Notes under the pieces: model-generated
What the model saw: only the letters and a program-made list of their open reading frames with translations
Told to the model about the DNA's origin: nothing
Databases searched by the model: none
Made by a program: the position numbers and the translations under genes
Shown: in pieces, positions 11,309-23,581 of the stretch
Layout of the letters: every line of letters starts with the position of its first letter
Position numbering within the stretch: the first letter of the stretch is position 1
Source: Cylindrodendrum hubeiense
Taxonomy: Eukaryota; Ascomycota; Sordariomycetes; Hypocreales; Nectriaceae
DNA length: 64,000 bases
Direction of reading: 5' to 3'
Assembly: GCA_014621425.1 (NCBI GenBank)
Contig: JAANBB010000007.1
Span: 186,001 to 250,000 of the forward strand

Positions 11309-13148
11309 ATGTCGGCCGCCGACTATTTTGAGAAGGGACCGCCGGTGTCCACGTCGACCGACAGTAAACCCGACATGGGGGCTGATCACGATGCCGCCGT
11401 GGGCACAACAGTTGACATCACCGCTGGCTCGCAAGCTCTGCATCGAAAGTTGCGTGGGAAAGAGGTGCAGCTCTTCGCTATTGGCGGAGCAATTGGAACT
11501 TGTAAGTGTGCATCCTCCACAGTTTACCACAGCAAGTCTGACACGGCTTCAAGCTCTCTATGTACAGATGGGCTCTGCCCTCCCCAAGGGAGGACCTGCC
11601 GGTCTCTTCATTGCCTTCTTAATATGGGGATTCATCATGTGGGCAGTCAACGAGTGCTTTGCCGAGATGGTGACCTACCTCCCGGTGCCATCGCCCTTCA
11701 TCCGCTTTGGCAGCGAGTGGGTTGATGGCGCGCTGGGCTTCGCCATGGCATGGAATTTCTTCCTCAACATGGCGTTTCTGGTACCCTTTGAGATTGTCGC
11801 CATGAACATCATGATAACCTTTTGGACCGACAAAGTTCCCGTCGAGGCTATCATCGTCGCCATGATTGTTCTTTACGCGCTCCTCAACATCATAACCGTG
11901 CGGTACTTCGGAATATCCGAGTTCTATCTGTCAATCTTCAAGGTTCTTTTGATGGTTGGACTCTTTTTCTTCACCTTTATCACCATGGTCGGAGGAAACC
12001 CCGCGCACGATAAATACGGATTCAGATATTGGAAGGATCCTGGTGCATTCGTTGAGCATCTTGCTCCTGGCGGGACAGGTCGATTCCTAGGCATTCTGTC
12101 ATGCTTGTATCAGGCCAGCTTCTCGTAATCATCCTGCACCCCCCTCCCACTTTTATCTGGTATTGACAATTTTAGGATTTGTGGACCAGAGTATATCTCT
12201 ATGGTGGCTGCTGAGTCCGAGAACCCCCGAAAGATCCTGCCGCCAGCTTATCGGTCATTCGTCTGGCGAATTCTCGTCTTCTTTGTGGGCTCTGCTCTTT
12301 GCATGGGAATTGTCATCCCGTCCAACGATTCAACTCTATTAGCCATCCTAGGAGGTGATATCTCCGGGTCGGGCACAGGTGCTGCGTCGTGAGTTTGCCC
12401 ACTTGATACATAATCACCGACCACAAGCTAACAATTACGCAGACCATATATCATCGCCATGCAACGGCTCAAAATACACGGTCTTCCTCACCTAGTCAAC
12501 GCCTTGATCATGACATCTATCTTTAGTGCCGGCAATGGTCTTCTGTTCGCGGCCACTCGTACCCTGCACGGAATGTCGATCGAAGGCCATGCACCTCGAT
12601 TCTTCTCCCGGTGCACAAAGGGCGGCGTGCCTATCTGGGCTCTTCTTTTCTCCCTCTGCTTTTGCCTTCTAGCATTTTTGCAGGTCAACAGCTCCTCTGC
12701 GGAAGTTATGACATACCTCGTCGACCTTGTTACGTGTTGTCAATTGATCAACTACGGCTTTACGGCTCTGACCTATAGACACTTTTACTCTGCACTGCAG
12801 AAACAGGGAATTTCACGGGACACTCTTCCGTACAAGGGGCGGTTCCAACCATACACTTCCTATGTCGCTATGGGTGGAACGACCTTCATGCTACTAGCTG
12901 GAGGGTACAGCCTGTTCCTGAGTGGCGGTTGGGACGTGATGTGGTTCTTCCTGGATTACGGCATGATTGCTTTCTTCATCATACTGTTTGTTGGTTGGAA
13001 GTTGATATTCAGGACCACGTATGTTCGGCCTGGGACTGCAGATTTGAGCCTCGGAGGTCTCAAGGAAGAGATCGACAACTATGAAGCAATTTACGCACCT
13101 CGTGAGGCTGGGAAGGTGGACCGAGTGTTGGACAAGATATTTAATTAG
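11309..13148 (+). CDS. APC-family amino acid/amine permease
   Basis: Four exons (11309-11501, 11554-12124, 12176-12388, 12443-13148) give 560 aa with consistent phases. After a hydrophilic N terminus of about 50 residues comes the APC signature in helix 1 (AIGGAIGTSLYVQMG, rebuilt across intron 1), then about twelve hydrophobic helices with NECFAEMVTYLP, FICGPEYI-type residues after intron 2 and SAGNGLLFAATRTLHGM. This places it in the YAT branch of fungal plasma-membrane amino acid permeases. Imported solutes are usually amino acids; the real substrate is unknown. Its position between an aldolase and the ADH-VAO pair suggests uptake of a compound used by the cluster, for example an amine or amino acid conjugate. 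This is inference. The gene is convergent with ADH. Confidence 0.92.
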
Positions 13149-13551
13149 ACTTAATGATTTCTTTTTATGAAATCAAAGTGAATCAATGTTTTTTAGAAGA
13201 TAATAATGAGTTTCAGTACGAAGACGGTAGCGCCATGCAGCTGGACAAGCAAAAGTGCTACGCCCCTGCGGGCCCATCATTTGATCTCAATTCGCACTCT
13301 TTACCAGGGTGCGTTCTGTGCTGGTATACCAGGGCCCTGACATACTCCGAGTAAATATAGAAATGACCATTTTGATGAGCAATTGAAAGTGCAAGATACC
13401 CACTTTTGAATATTTTTATGTATTTTTTGCTATCTAGGTATGAAGCTTGAAAGGCTATCTATAGGAACAATTGACCAGCCGTGGGTAGAGATTATTGTCG
13501 ACTCCTACTTGTGCTTGCACAACGAGGACGCTTAACTATGCTGCACCAATT
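13149..13551. other. Intergenic region between convergent permease and ADH genes
   Basis: About 400 AT-rich bases, probably two 3' UTRs. No further signal is seen. Confidence 0.45.
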
Positions 13552-14666
13552 CTAGCCACTCAGGCGTACGACAAGCTTTCCGTCTATTTCATTGATCTTC
13601 TTGATGTGCTGGTTCAGTTCGTCGAGACCGATGGTGACCGTCTTTGGGGTCACAAGGCCTCGACGCACAAACTCCACAGCCTCTAAAATATCGGCACGAC
13701 TCCCTACCATGGAGCCGATAATCTTGATGCCGGTGTCGATGAGGGCTAATGGGTGGAATGCGACCTTGCTGGTGGGTGGCGTGATGCCGACGCCTACCAG
13801 TGTGCCAAAATAGTCAACGCAGGTCAGGGCCGCCTCATAAGCTGGCGCAGACCCTGCGCACACAATAGCAGCAGAGCAGAGCGTTCCATTGGTCTCGCGT
13901 GTGACGGCTGCTTTGAGATCCGTCTCCTTCTCATAGTCAAGATAAATATCGGCTCCTGCATCCAGGCACTTCTGCTTCGGTATCTCGCCCCCGTCGATTG
14001 CAATGGTCCGGTAACCCATGGCCTTGGCATACTGGACAGCCAACGCGCCGACGCCTCCTGCGGCCCCAGAGATGGCCACCCATGAGCCGGGGCTTGCGTC
14101 GCTGCATTTCAGGGCTTTGTACGCGGTTACTCCGGCGCACATAATGGGAGCCAGCTGCTCCGCGGAAAGATCTTCTGGCAAAGGGACGATGTATCGCTCC
14201 GGCACGACAGTCAACGTAGCCAATGTGCCTTCGACCATTCGCCCGCTGAAGATCTGCAGCTGGCATCGTGTTTCTCCGCCGAGCATGCAGGGGCGGCACG
14301 ACCCGCAAGAGTCGCGCAGCCAGCCAACCCCGACACGCTGGCCGATTGCTACGCTGGAGCTGGCGGATCCAACGGCAATAATGCGACCGACGCCTTCATG
14401 GCCGATGATGGATTTAGGCTTGCCCAAGTAGCCAGCAGCAAGTGCAAGATCGGTGCCGCAGATGCCAGTCACCTCAAGCTCGACAAGGACTTCCTTGGGG
14501 CCGACAGTCGGGCGGTCTAGGGATTGAATCTTAAAGGAAAAGTCGGGGCCTTCCTGCAGCGACTGTCAGTTGTGGTGGCGTGATCGTGTGCAAGTCCACA
14601 TACATTTACGAGAACGGCCGCTCTTTGACCAGGAAGAAGCTCCTGCTCGGTATCATTGTGAGGCAT
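13552..14666 (-). CDS. Zinc-dependent medium-chain alcohol dehydrogenase
   Basis: Two exons (14666-14604, 14553-13552) give 354 aa. The small first exon reads MPHNDTEQEL and joins EGPDFSF in phase. The catalytic zinc site shows Cys53 (GICGTD) and His73-Glu74 (IGHEG). The structural zinc set is Cys104, 107, 110 and 118 (CGSCRPC..C). The Rossmann loop is ISGAAGGVGALAVQYAK, and MCAGVTAYKAL carries the third catalytic cysteine. Length and motifs match the Adh1-like cytosolic NAD(H)-dependent MDR class. It would interconvert an alcohol and an aldehyde; aromatic substrates made by the divergent VAO (vanillyl or coniferyl alcohols and aldehydes) are the natural guess. The shared upstream region carries repeats and CreA-like palindromes, pointing to joint control with VAO. 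Confidence 0.93.
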
Positions 14667-17274
<2,608 letters not shown>

Positions 17275-18117
17275 ATACCTGAGTCGGTAGTGGCATATAT
17301 TTTAAGCTGCCCTGTAATAACAATGATCTTGTAACTTGAACCTTCTTTGCATTAAATGAAATATTACAAGCATAAGTCAACCAAAAGAGTCACAGGTACT
17401 GTTCAGGATATCTGCAAGTGGCATGACAATGCTGCACAGAATGTCTCGGCTGAAGTCTATCGGAGCTGGAGCTACAAAGGTGAGAGAATCTGAGGAGAAG
17501 TTACAGTCGATTAGTACTATTGGGGGGACAGAGAGAAGTAAAGGCAGTCTCAATGAAGAAAGATTTCAGGGTGGATTATCGTGACTACAGTGACGACAGC
17601 GATCATAAGTCTCGACCCACAGGCGGTTTAGACGAATCTTTAGCCCGGGCCTGAACGGGATACAGGTGAGCATTGGCCAAGCTTTCCTCTTGGTCAAGTT
17701 CAGAATGAGAGAACCAAACGCGCAGTTATCCCTCCGTTGGCCCATCGATTGAAGGCGCCGTCTTGTCATGTCCCGTTTGATCCAAGTCCAAACTTAGCCA
17801 TGGGCCAGAGTCACATGCGCCATGCTTTGCCCCCTGGCGTGGATGGTGCGGCGGGGAATTACCCGCTGACCCAGATTTGGGTACATGGCCGAAATACCGG
17901 CACCTACCCCGTCTCCGGCTTCACCGTGGTGAATTCCCGTAAGCTCTAAACTAGTGCTCTGCCACGGCCCCGATTAGCGGGGTCCCGAGGTAAACACTGT
18001 GAGATGCACTAGCATTTGGCGCTATTTAGAGTGTACCAAGGCCTGTGCCGCTGATACAGAGGCATACTCGACCATTGTGCATCTTGCAGCGATTCATTGA
18101 GACACCATATCGCGATC
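17275..18117. other. Intergenic region VAO-ALDH with palindromes
   Basis: 843 bp with no supported gene. The last 300 bp, the likely ALDH promoter, carry two G/C-armed inverted repeats listed separately, and GTGAATTCCC near 17929. Confidence 0.6.
17851..17982. promoter_or_regulatory. Two CreA-like inverted repeats upstream of ALDH
   Basis: GCGGG-GAATTA-CCCGC spans 17851-17866, and CCCCG-ATTAG-CGGGG spans 17968-17982. Both have perfect 5-bp arms with GCGGGG-type sequence, like the elements in the ADH/VAO promoter. CreA or a cluster-specific factor could bind. Confidence 0.5.
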
Positions 18118-19619
18118 ATGAGTTTTTTCAATATTATCAACGCAGAGAAGAGGAGTGGCGGCAACCTCATGTCTACGGTTGACCCAAGGACCAAAGAGAA
18201 ACTATGGAATGCTCCAGTTGCAGGCGAAGCAGATCTAGATGACGCTGTTCTCGCAGCCAGGGAAGCTTTCAAGACTTGGAAAGTTGTCCCCGTGCAAGAA
18301 AGACAAGCATGTCTGTCCCGACTTGCCGATGAATTGGATGCGCGCAGGGAGGAGATCCATGGGATTCTCTCCAAGGAGACTGGCAAATCTGTAGGTGATC
18401 AGTTAAGAATTGACGGACACTTGCTCATTTGTCATACAGGGCCTTCTCACAAATATCGAGATTGATGACACTCTGAAATACATCAGATTCAATGGTATAA
18501 TTCCCAGTCATGACAAGACGATTATGTGCTAACCCTGAAATAGCATCGCATTCACTCCCAGACGAGGTTGAATACGAAGATGAGACACTCAAGATTATCT
18601 CTACACATCCACCGATAGGTGTGGTCGGTGCCATCTGTCCATGGAACTTCCCGCTTGTCCTCGCGGTTGCAAAGATTGCCGCTGCTCTGGTCATGGGCAA
18701 CTGCATCATCGTGAAGCCTTCGCCGTTTACTCCTTACGCAACCCTCAAGTTTGCGGAGCTGGCCATTTCAATATTTCCCCCTGGAGTCTTCCAAGCGCTC
18801 AACGGCGACAACGACGTCGGAAGACTGATGACCCTCCACCCTGGAATCGACAAGATCACATTCACTGGCTCGACAGCCACAGGCAGGAAAGTGGCCGAAA
18901 GTGCGACCAAGACATTGAAACGAGTGACCCTAGAATTGGGCGGGAATGACGCAAGCATTATCTGCCCCGATGTTGATGTCCAAAGCGTTGCCCAGAAGGT
19001 AGCAACTGGATGCCTCTTCCACTCCGGTCAGATGTGTGTTGCGACGAAGAGGGTGTACGTCCACAAGGACATATTTGAGGAGTTTCGCGACGCCTTAGTG
19101 AAAGCCGTCAACGCCACCGAAATCGACAAATCTGGTCATCAACCGTCATTATTCGGTCCTATTCAGAACCAGATGCAGTATGATGTTGTTAAAGGTCTGA
19201 TTGCAGACAGCAAGTCCAACGGCCACACCTTCTTATCTGGAGGGGACTCAGAGGAACAGCCTGGCCTCTTCATTCGCCCATGCGTTATCGATCGTCCGCC
19301 TGATGACTCAAAAATCATCAAGATGGAGCAGTTCGGACCCATAATTCCGCTGATGGAATGGACCTCTGAGGACGAAGTCATCTCACGGGTGAATGATACT
19401 GAGAGCGGGCTGGGATCCTGTGTGTGGGCGCGAAACACCACCACTGCTGAGCGAATTGCACGCAAGCTAGAAGTCGGCTCAGTATGGATCAACAGCTTTG
19501 AGATCCCGAGCCCGTACGGGTACTTTTCGGGATGGAAGCAGAGTGGAATTGGGGGCGAATGGGGTAGACAGGGGCTACTATCGTATTCCCAAACACAGAC
19601 TCTCCAGATATACAAGTAG
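18118..19619 (+). CDS. Aldehyde dehydrogenase (NAD(P)-dependent ALDH superfamily)
   Basis: Three exons (18118-18390, 18440-18494, 18544-19619) give 467 aa. The first ATG in frame begins MSFFNIINAEK. Motifs: cofactor segment CPWNFP (about 141-146) with KPS, TFTGSTATG (about 215-223), general base Glu240 in LELGGND, and catalytic Cys274 in GQMCVATKR; the set is complete. The C-terminal GWKQSGIGGEWG region is also normal. The protein resembles fungal salicylaldehyde/vanillin-type and short ALDHs that lack a long N-terminal extension, so a cytosolic location is likely. Next to VAO it most plausibly oxidises an aromatic aldehyde such as vanillin or 4-hydroxybenzaldehyde to the acid. Substrate preference rests on context, not on residues I can read. 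Confidence 0.94.
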
Positions 19620-20116
19620 CTTCTACAGGGTTTTATGTCAAGCACTATAAATTATGAGGATCAAACTTTGTTCGCCTTCGTTTCAGTTGAATAGGCCAAA
19701 GTATAGAGGTTGTCCCGAACACGTACACTGGGAAACAGCACACAATGCCGCAGCCGCAAAATGCGATCATATCGTCCAGTAGTACCTCTACGACACAAGA
19801 ATGGGACACGACATGACCAAAATGCCAGGCACGGTCAAAGTGTAAAGCTGAGAGCCAGAAGAACAAAAGTACACTGAGTACATCGGTTTCTCTTACCACC
19901 TCTCTAATCATCTGCGTATGATTGGATGCCTGATTCTGTATCCTTTGCATGTCCATCAAGCCAAGACTGCCATGCCTGAGTAATAAATGCCGCATTCAAC
20001 TGCCGAGATTTGACTCTGGTTAGAAGCTGAACTCAATTGCCTACCCCATGATGCGTGTGGCGGCTCAGTCGACACTAACATGCGGGGTCAGCCCGAAACG
20101 ACGCCTTCAATTGCCG

Positions 20117-20132
20117 GTGGGGATTTCCCCAC
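20117..20132. promoter_or_regulatory. Palindrome GTGGGGA-TT-TCCCCAC upstream of P450-2
   Basis: Seven-base perfect arms with a 2-bp centre, holding GTGGGG on both strands (CreA consensus SYGGRG). It is closely related to the elements at 14880-14891 and 17851-17866. It sits about 450 bp upstream of the P450-2 start. Confidence 0.55.
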
Positions 20133-20243
20133 AATGCATCATATGAACGTGTCTCTGACAGGCAAAGTGCAGGTATTCTATACCAAGTTTTATCCATTAC
20201 ACAAAGGAGTTTGGCGAATCGTAATCCATCGAAAATCACAACA

Positions 20244-20310
20244 ACGGGATCAACCCACATGGATGCCTCAGACGACGGGATCAACCCACCGTGATATCTC
20301 GAACGACGGA
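20244..20310. repeat. 31-bp-period tandem repeat in P450-2 promoter
   Basis: ACGGGATCAACCCAC occurs at 20244-20258 and 20275-20289, exactly 31 bp apart. A third, degraded start ACGGACA occurs at 20306, again 31 bp on. Each full unit contains CGG and CCC in inverted order, which could be degenerate regulator sites. Confidence 0.6.
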
Positions 20311-20585
20311 CATAGTCACCAATGGTCTAGCCGCATTTTATCTAGTGTAGTGTACAACAAGAAGCAGCTGACCTGGCGGATTGCACATTGCACACACTGG
20401 GGGCCATGCAGACGCGTTATGAGAGACACGCATAGAGATAGGAGTTTGAACTTGTCTCAGCTTTGGGCTATAAGAGCATGCCGCAGTACGAAGGGTTGGA
20501 TAGTTAAATCAGCTACCAGCTACACGTTTTGGACTTGCCCTGTTTTACTGTATTTTGTTCACGAAACCTGTGAAATTTTGCCAAT

Positions 20586-22489
20586 ATGCTATCAAGCTCT
20601 CTTCCATCTCTTCCATCTCTTCCACCGCCTCTATCGTGGGGCCTATCAAGCATCGTAGGCGTCGTCGGTTACTGGGTCATATGGATCATCTACGCAAGAT
20701 ATTTCCATCCACTTGCCAAGTACCCAGGACCTTTTCTGGCCTCCATCTCTCGATCATGGATTATGATTCAAATTGTAGGAGCCAAGGCTGAGGAGACACA
20801 GCGAGAGTTACATGCCCGGCTCGGTAAGCCAATTTCGGTGAGATTGATCAAGACGAAATGGTTAACTTTTACAGGTCCCATCATTCGCATTGCTCCAGAT
20901 GAAGTCGCAATTGCGGACCCAGAAGCTATCAAAACAATATACGCAATTAATTCAGGGTTCACCAAGGTAGCTTCATGCGACTGAACGTCTCTATAGCGCG
21001 CTAATTGTTCTCAAGACAGACTTTTATCCACCCTTTCGACCAAGCTTCGGTAATTATCCATCTCTACATATTATAAGTGAGGAATTGACAGATTGGCAGC
21101 CAAGTACCCAGATTCTTTCACGAGTTTGGACGAAGGTGTCCATTCGAGCCGCCGCAAGATTGTCAACAATCTGTACTCAATGTCTCACATCGTCCGAGCT
21201 GAAGAACGCATTGATTTGTGCACCGACATGTTCATGACACGGATGAAGGAATTCGCCAACACAGGCGAGATCATTGATATGTCCAAGTGGGCCCAGATGT
21301 GAGAGACAATCAAGTAGCTAAAATTGTTAACGGATTACTGACCGAGACACGCAGGTACGCATTCGATGTCATCGGCCAGCTCTTTTTCAGTCGCATGTTT
21401 GGGTTCATGAAAGACAAGAGCGATTATCGCGGTTATATCCGGTCTCTTGACTTGCTCGTCCCAATATTGACAACCTCTTGCGTTTTGCCAACTTACATTC
21501 GTCCCCTGTTCCTCGGCATCGTTGTACTGATGCCGGGGGTTTACAAGGCACTGGGCAGCTTAAAGGATATTGAGAAAGCGGCGGAATCGTGCGTTTCTGA
21601 AAGGCAGCGTCTGGTCGAGAGTGGAGATGTCACTGAGAATAAAGATATTCTCTCGAGTCTGTTCGATATTGTCCGCGAGAAGGGCGAAAAATTGGACTTT
21701 GGAATGACTGAGGTTCAAGTCGAAGTATTCGGTGCCCTGTAAGTTTGCTGTGTCTCTCCGAACATGACCGGATTCTTACCAGACTTAGATTCGCCGGATC
21801 CGACACAACAGCTGCTGCTCTTTCGTCTATTTTGTATCACGTTGTGAAAAGCCCCACAGCTTATCGCAAGCTAACAGAAGAGATAGATCAGGCAACAAAG
21901 TCTGGTCAGCTCAGCGTCCCAAATGTGCAATACCAGGAAGCCATGAAGCTGCCGTATCTGGTTGCCTGCTGCAAGGAGGGCATGAGGATACATCCAAGTG
22001 TTGCATTGACCTTGCCACGGCACGTCCCTCAGGGCGGCTGCACTATTTCCGGAGATTGGTTCGCAGAAGGTACCAGAGTGGGAGTTAATGCCGCTGTTGT
22101 TCATCGCGACAAGGGCATTTTTGGTGAAGATGCCGACTCGTTCAACCCGGACCGCTGGTTCCGTGACGATGCAGTGAATATGGATCGGTACATGTTCCAC
22201 GTGAGTAACAAGTCATTATAGTACCCACTGTTGACTCTAACACCATCGATACAGTTTGGTGGTGGATCAAGAACTTGCATTGGAAAGAATGTAGGTGAAT
22301 TCTCCCAATACAGCGTGGTCTATGCTAATCGGGCAGATTTCATTGTCTGAAATACACAAGCTCATCCCGCAGCTTCTCCGCTCCTTCGATCTCGAGCTTA
22401 CGGACCAAGAATGGGAGACGCACAATTTTTGGTTTCACAAGCCCAGCAATTTCAACGTCAGATTGAGACCTAAAGCAACCAGTGTTTGA
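20586..22489 (+). CDS. Cytochrome P450 monooxygenase (P450-2, pisatin-demethylase-like)
   Basis: Eight exons (20586-20823, 20875-20966, 21016-21049, 21100-21298, 21355-21738, 21783-22200, 22255-22290, 22337-22489) give 517 aa. The 34-nt third exon is kept in frame by an acceptor at TTGGCAG (21099), which yields RPSFAKYPDSF. An N-terminal anchor (IVGVVGYWVIWIIY) precedes KYPGP. Further motifs: I-helix FAGSDTTAA, ExxR as KEGMR, DRWF, and the heme loop FGGGSRTCIGKN with Cys463. It is an ER-bound class II P450; the layout resembles fungal pisatin demethylase-type enzymes, some of which demethylate methoxyphenols. As last enzyme gene of the VAO group it may demethylate or hydroxylate a guaiacyl-type product. 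That assignment is by context. Confidence 0.9.
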
Positions 22490-23581
22490 GCTCTCGACAC
22501 AGCAAGTAGTTCGTAGTGCGTCCAGCCTTGTCTTAATGTGGTAAAGCTGGACTGGCAAAGCCCCGTTGTGGGGGAATTTCCGCTGTGGGGCAAGTCCGGC
22601 TGCGGGGAACGAGACGGAACGAGACGGAATGAGGCGGAACGAGATGGCATTTGCTGTAGGATAGCAATAGGGGGATTGATTTGCTTTGTTGACATGAAGG
22701 AATCTTTGATCAATATAGCCACCATGTGATGGATCTAAACTTAATTGATCCGTAATCTGTTAATCGAATATGACGGCGGTGAGTCCTGAGTCTTGTTCAG
22801 TTGTCGATGTTTGCTAGGCCAAGCGTCGATTCGCACAGGCGGAAATAGAATCTGGGGCATCTCCTTTACTGCCACAGATGATAGCTCCAATCCAACTTGA
22901 GAACGAACCTTGCAGCCACTACTGTCGTGTGTACTGGATTGGATGCAAATGGTCCGCATTCATCGTCTGATCAACGGGGCCCATCATTACCCGTCCAGGA
23001 CTTGTCCGTCACCATGGGATCCGTTTGCCATTGTATAAGGTTGGTAATGCAGAAGAACAACGACCTTACTGTCTTACCCACGACTACAAGAGTTGGTGGT
23101 CAGATTTCCTTGCAGTTCGGTTGCAAGACTTTGTATGGTCGGCCCTGCACCGTTCCAGGGGGCCTTCACCTTCATTGGTGAATGTCATGCCGACAGATGC
23201 GTATTATAACGAACTGCTGGACCGAGGAACCGATAGATGGAAAGGGGCCTGCAAATCAAGCTTATCTAGGCTGTTCCATCAGTGAGTACCGGTACTAACA
23301 ATGCGCTTCCGAAGACTCCATGATTCGTCTTCCCCGCCGAGGCCTCTGGATTAGCTAGTGGTTCCGGGGAAGTTTGCGGGGAAGTTGAGCCCATCCCAAC
23401 CACATGTAGTAAAGTGCGTCATGCTCCTCCATATTTCTTCTGACCCACGCCGACTGCCTCCCCGTGTGACCTTGATGCGCGTGCGGATTTATTCCCACCT
23501 TTGATGTCGACTTGGTTCTAGTATTTTGGAATCGGAGACATTTCACAGTACCATCACAGTCGCATCACGTCTTGCTACCTA
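22490..23581. other. Intergenic region upstream of composite regulator
   Basis: 1.1 kb with no gene I can support. It contains a GTGGGGGAATTTCCGC element (22568-22583), a 10-bp tandem repeat (22606-22645) and TTCCGGGGAA near 23364. A frame of 80-90 codons at 22897-23285 lacks any family feature. Confidence 0.5.
22606..22645. repeat. Four copies of a 10-bp tandem repeat
   Basis: GGAACGAGAC, GGAACGAGAC, GGAATGAGGC and GGAACGAGAT follow directly, a short minisatellite about 120 bp downstream of the P450-2 stop. No function is suggested by the sequence itself. Confidence 0.75.

Larger units (their letters stand above)
19620..20585. other. Intergenic region upstream of P450-2
   Basis: 966 bp without a supported gene. 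It holds a CreA-like palindrome (20117-20132) and a 31-bp-period tandem repeat (20244-20310), both listed separately. A 116-codon antisense frame at 19645-19995 has no recognisable feature. Confidence 0.5.

Noticed and set aside
19645..19995. 116-codon minus-strand frame downstream of ALDH
   Set aside because: No recognisable motif and no splice-compatible extension; treated as chance.
22897..23285. Overlapping frames of 80-95 codons upstream of the composite regulator
   Set aside because: Two frames compete and neither resembles a family.
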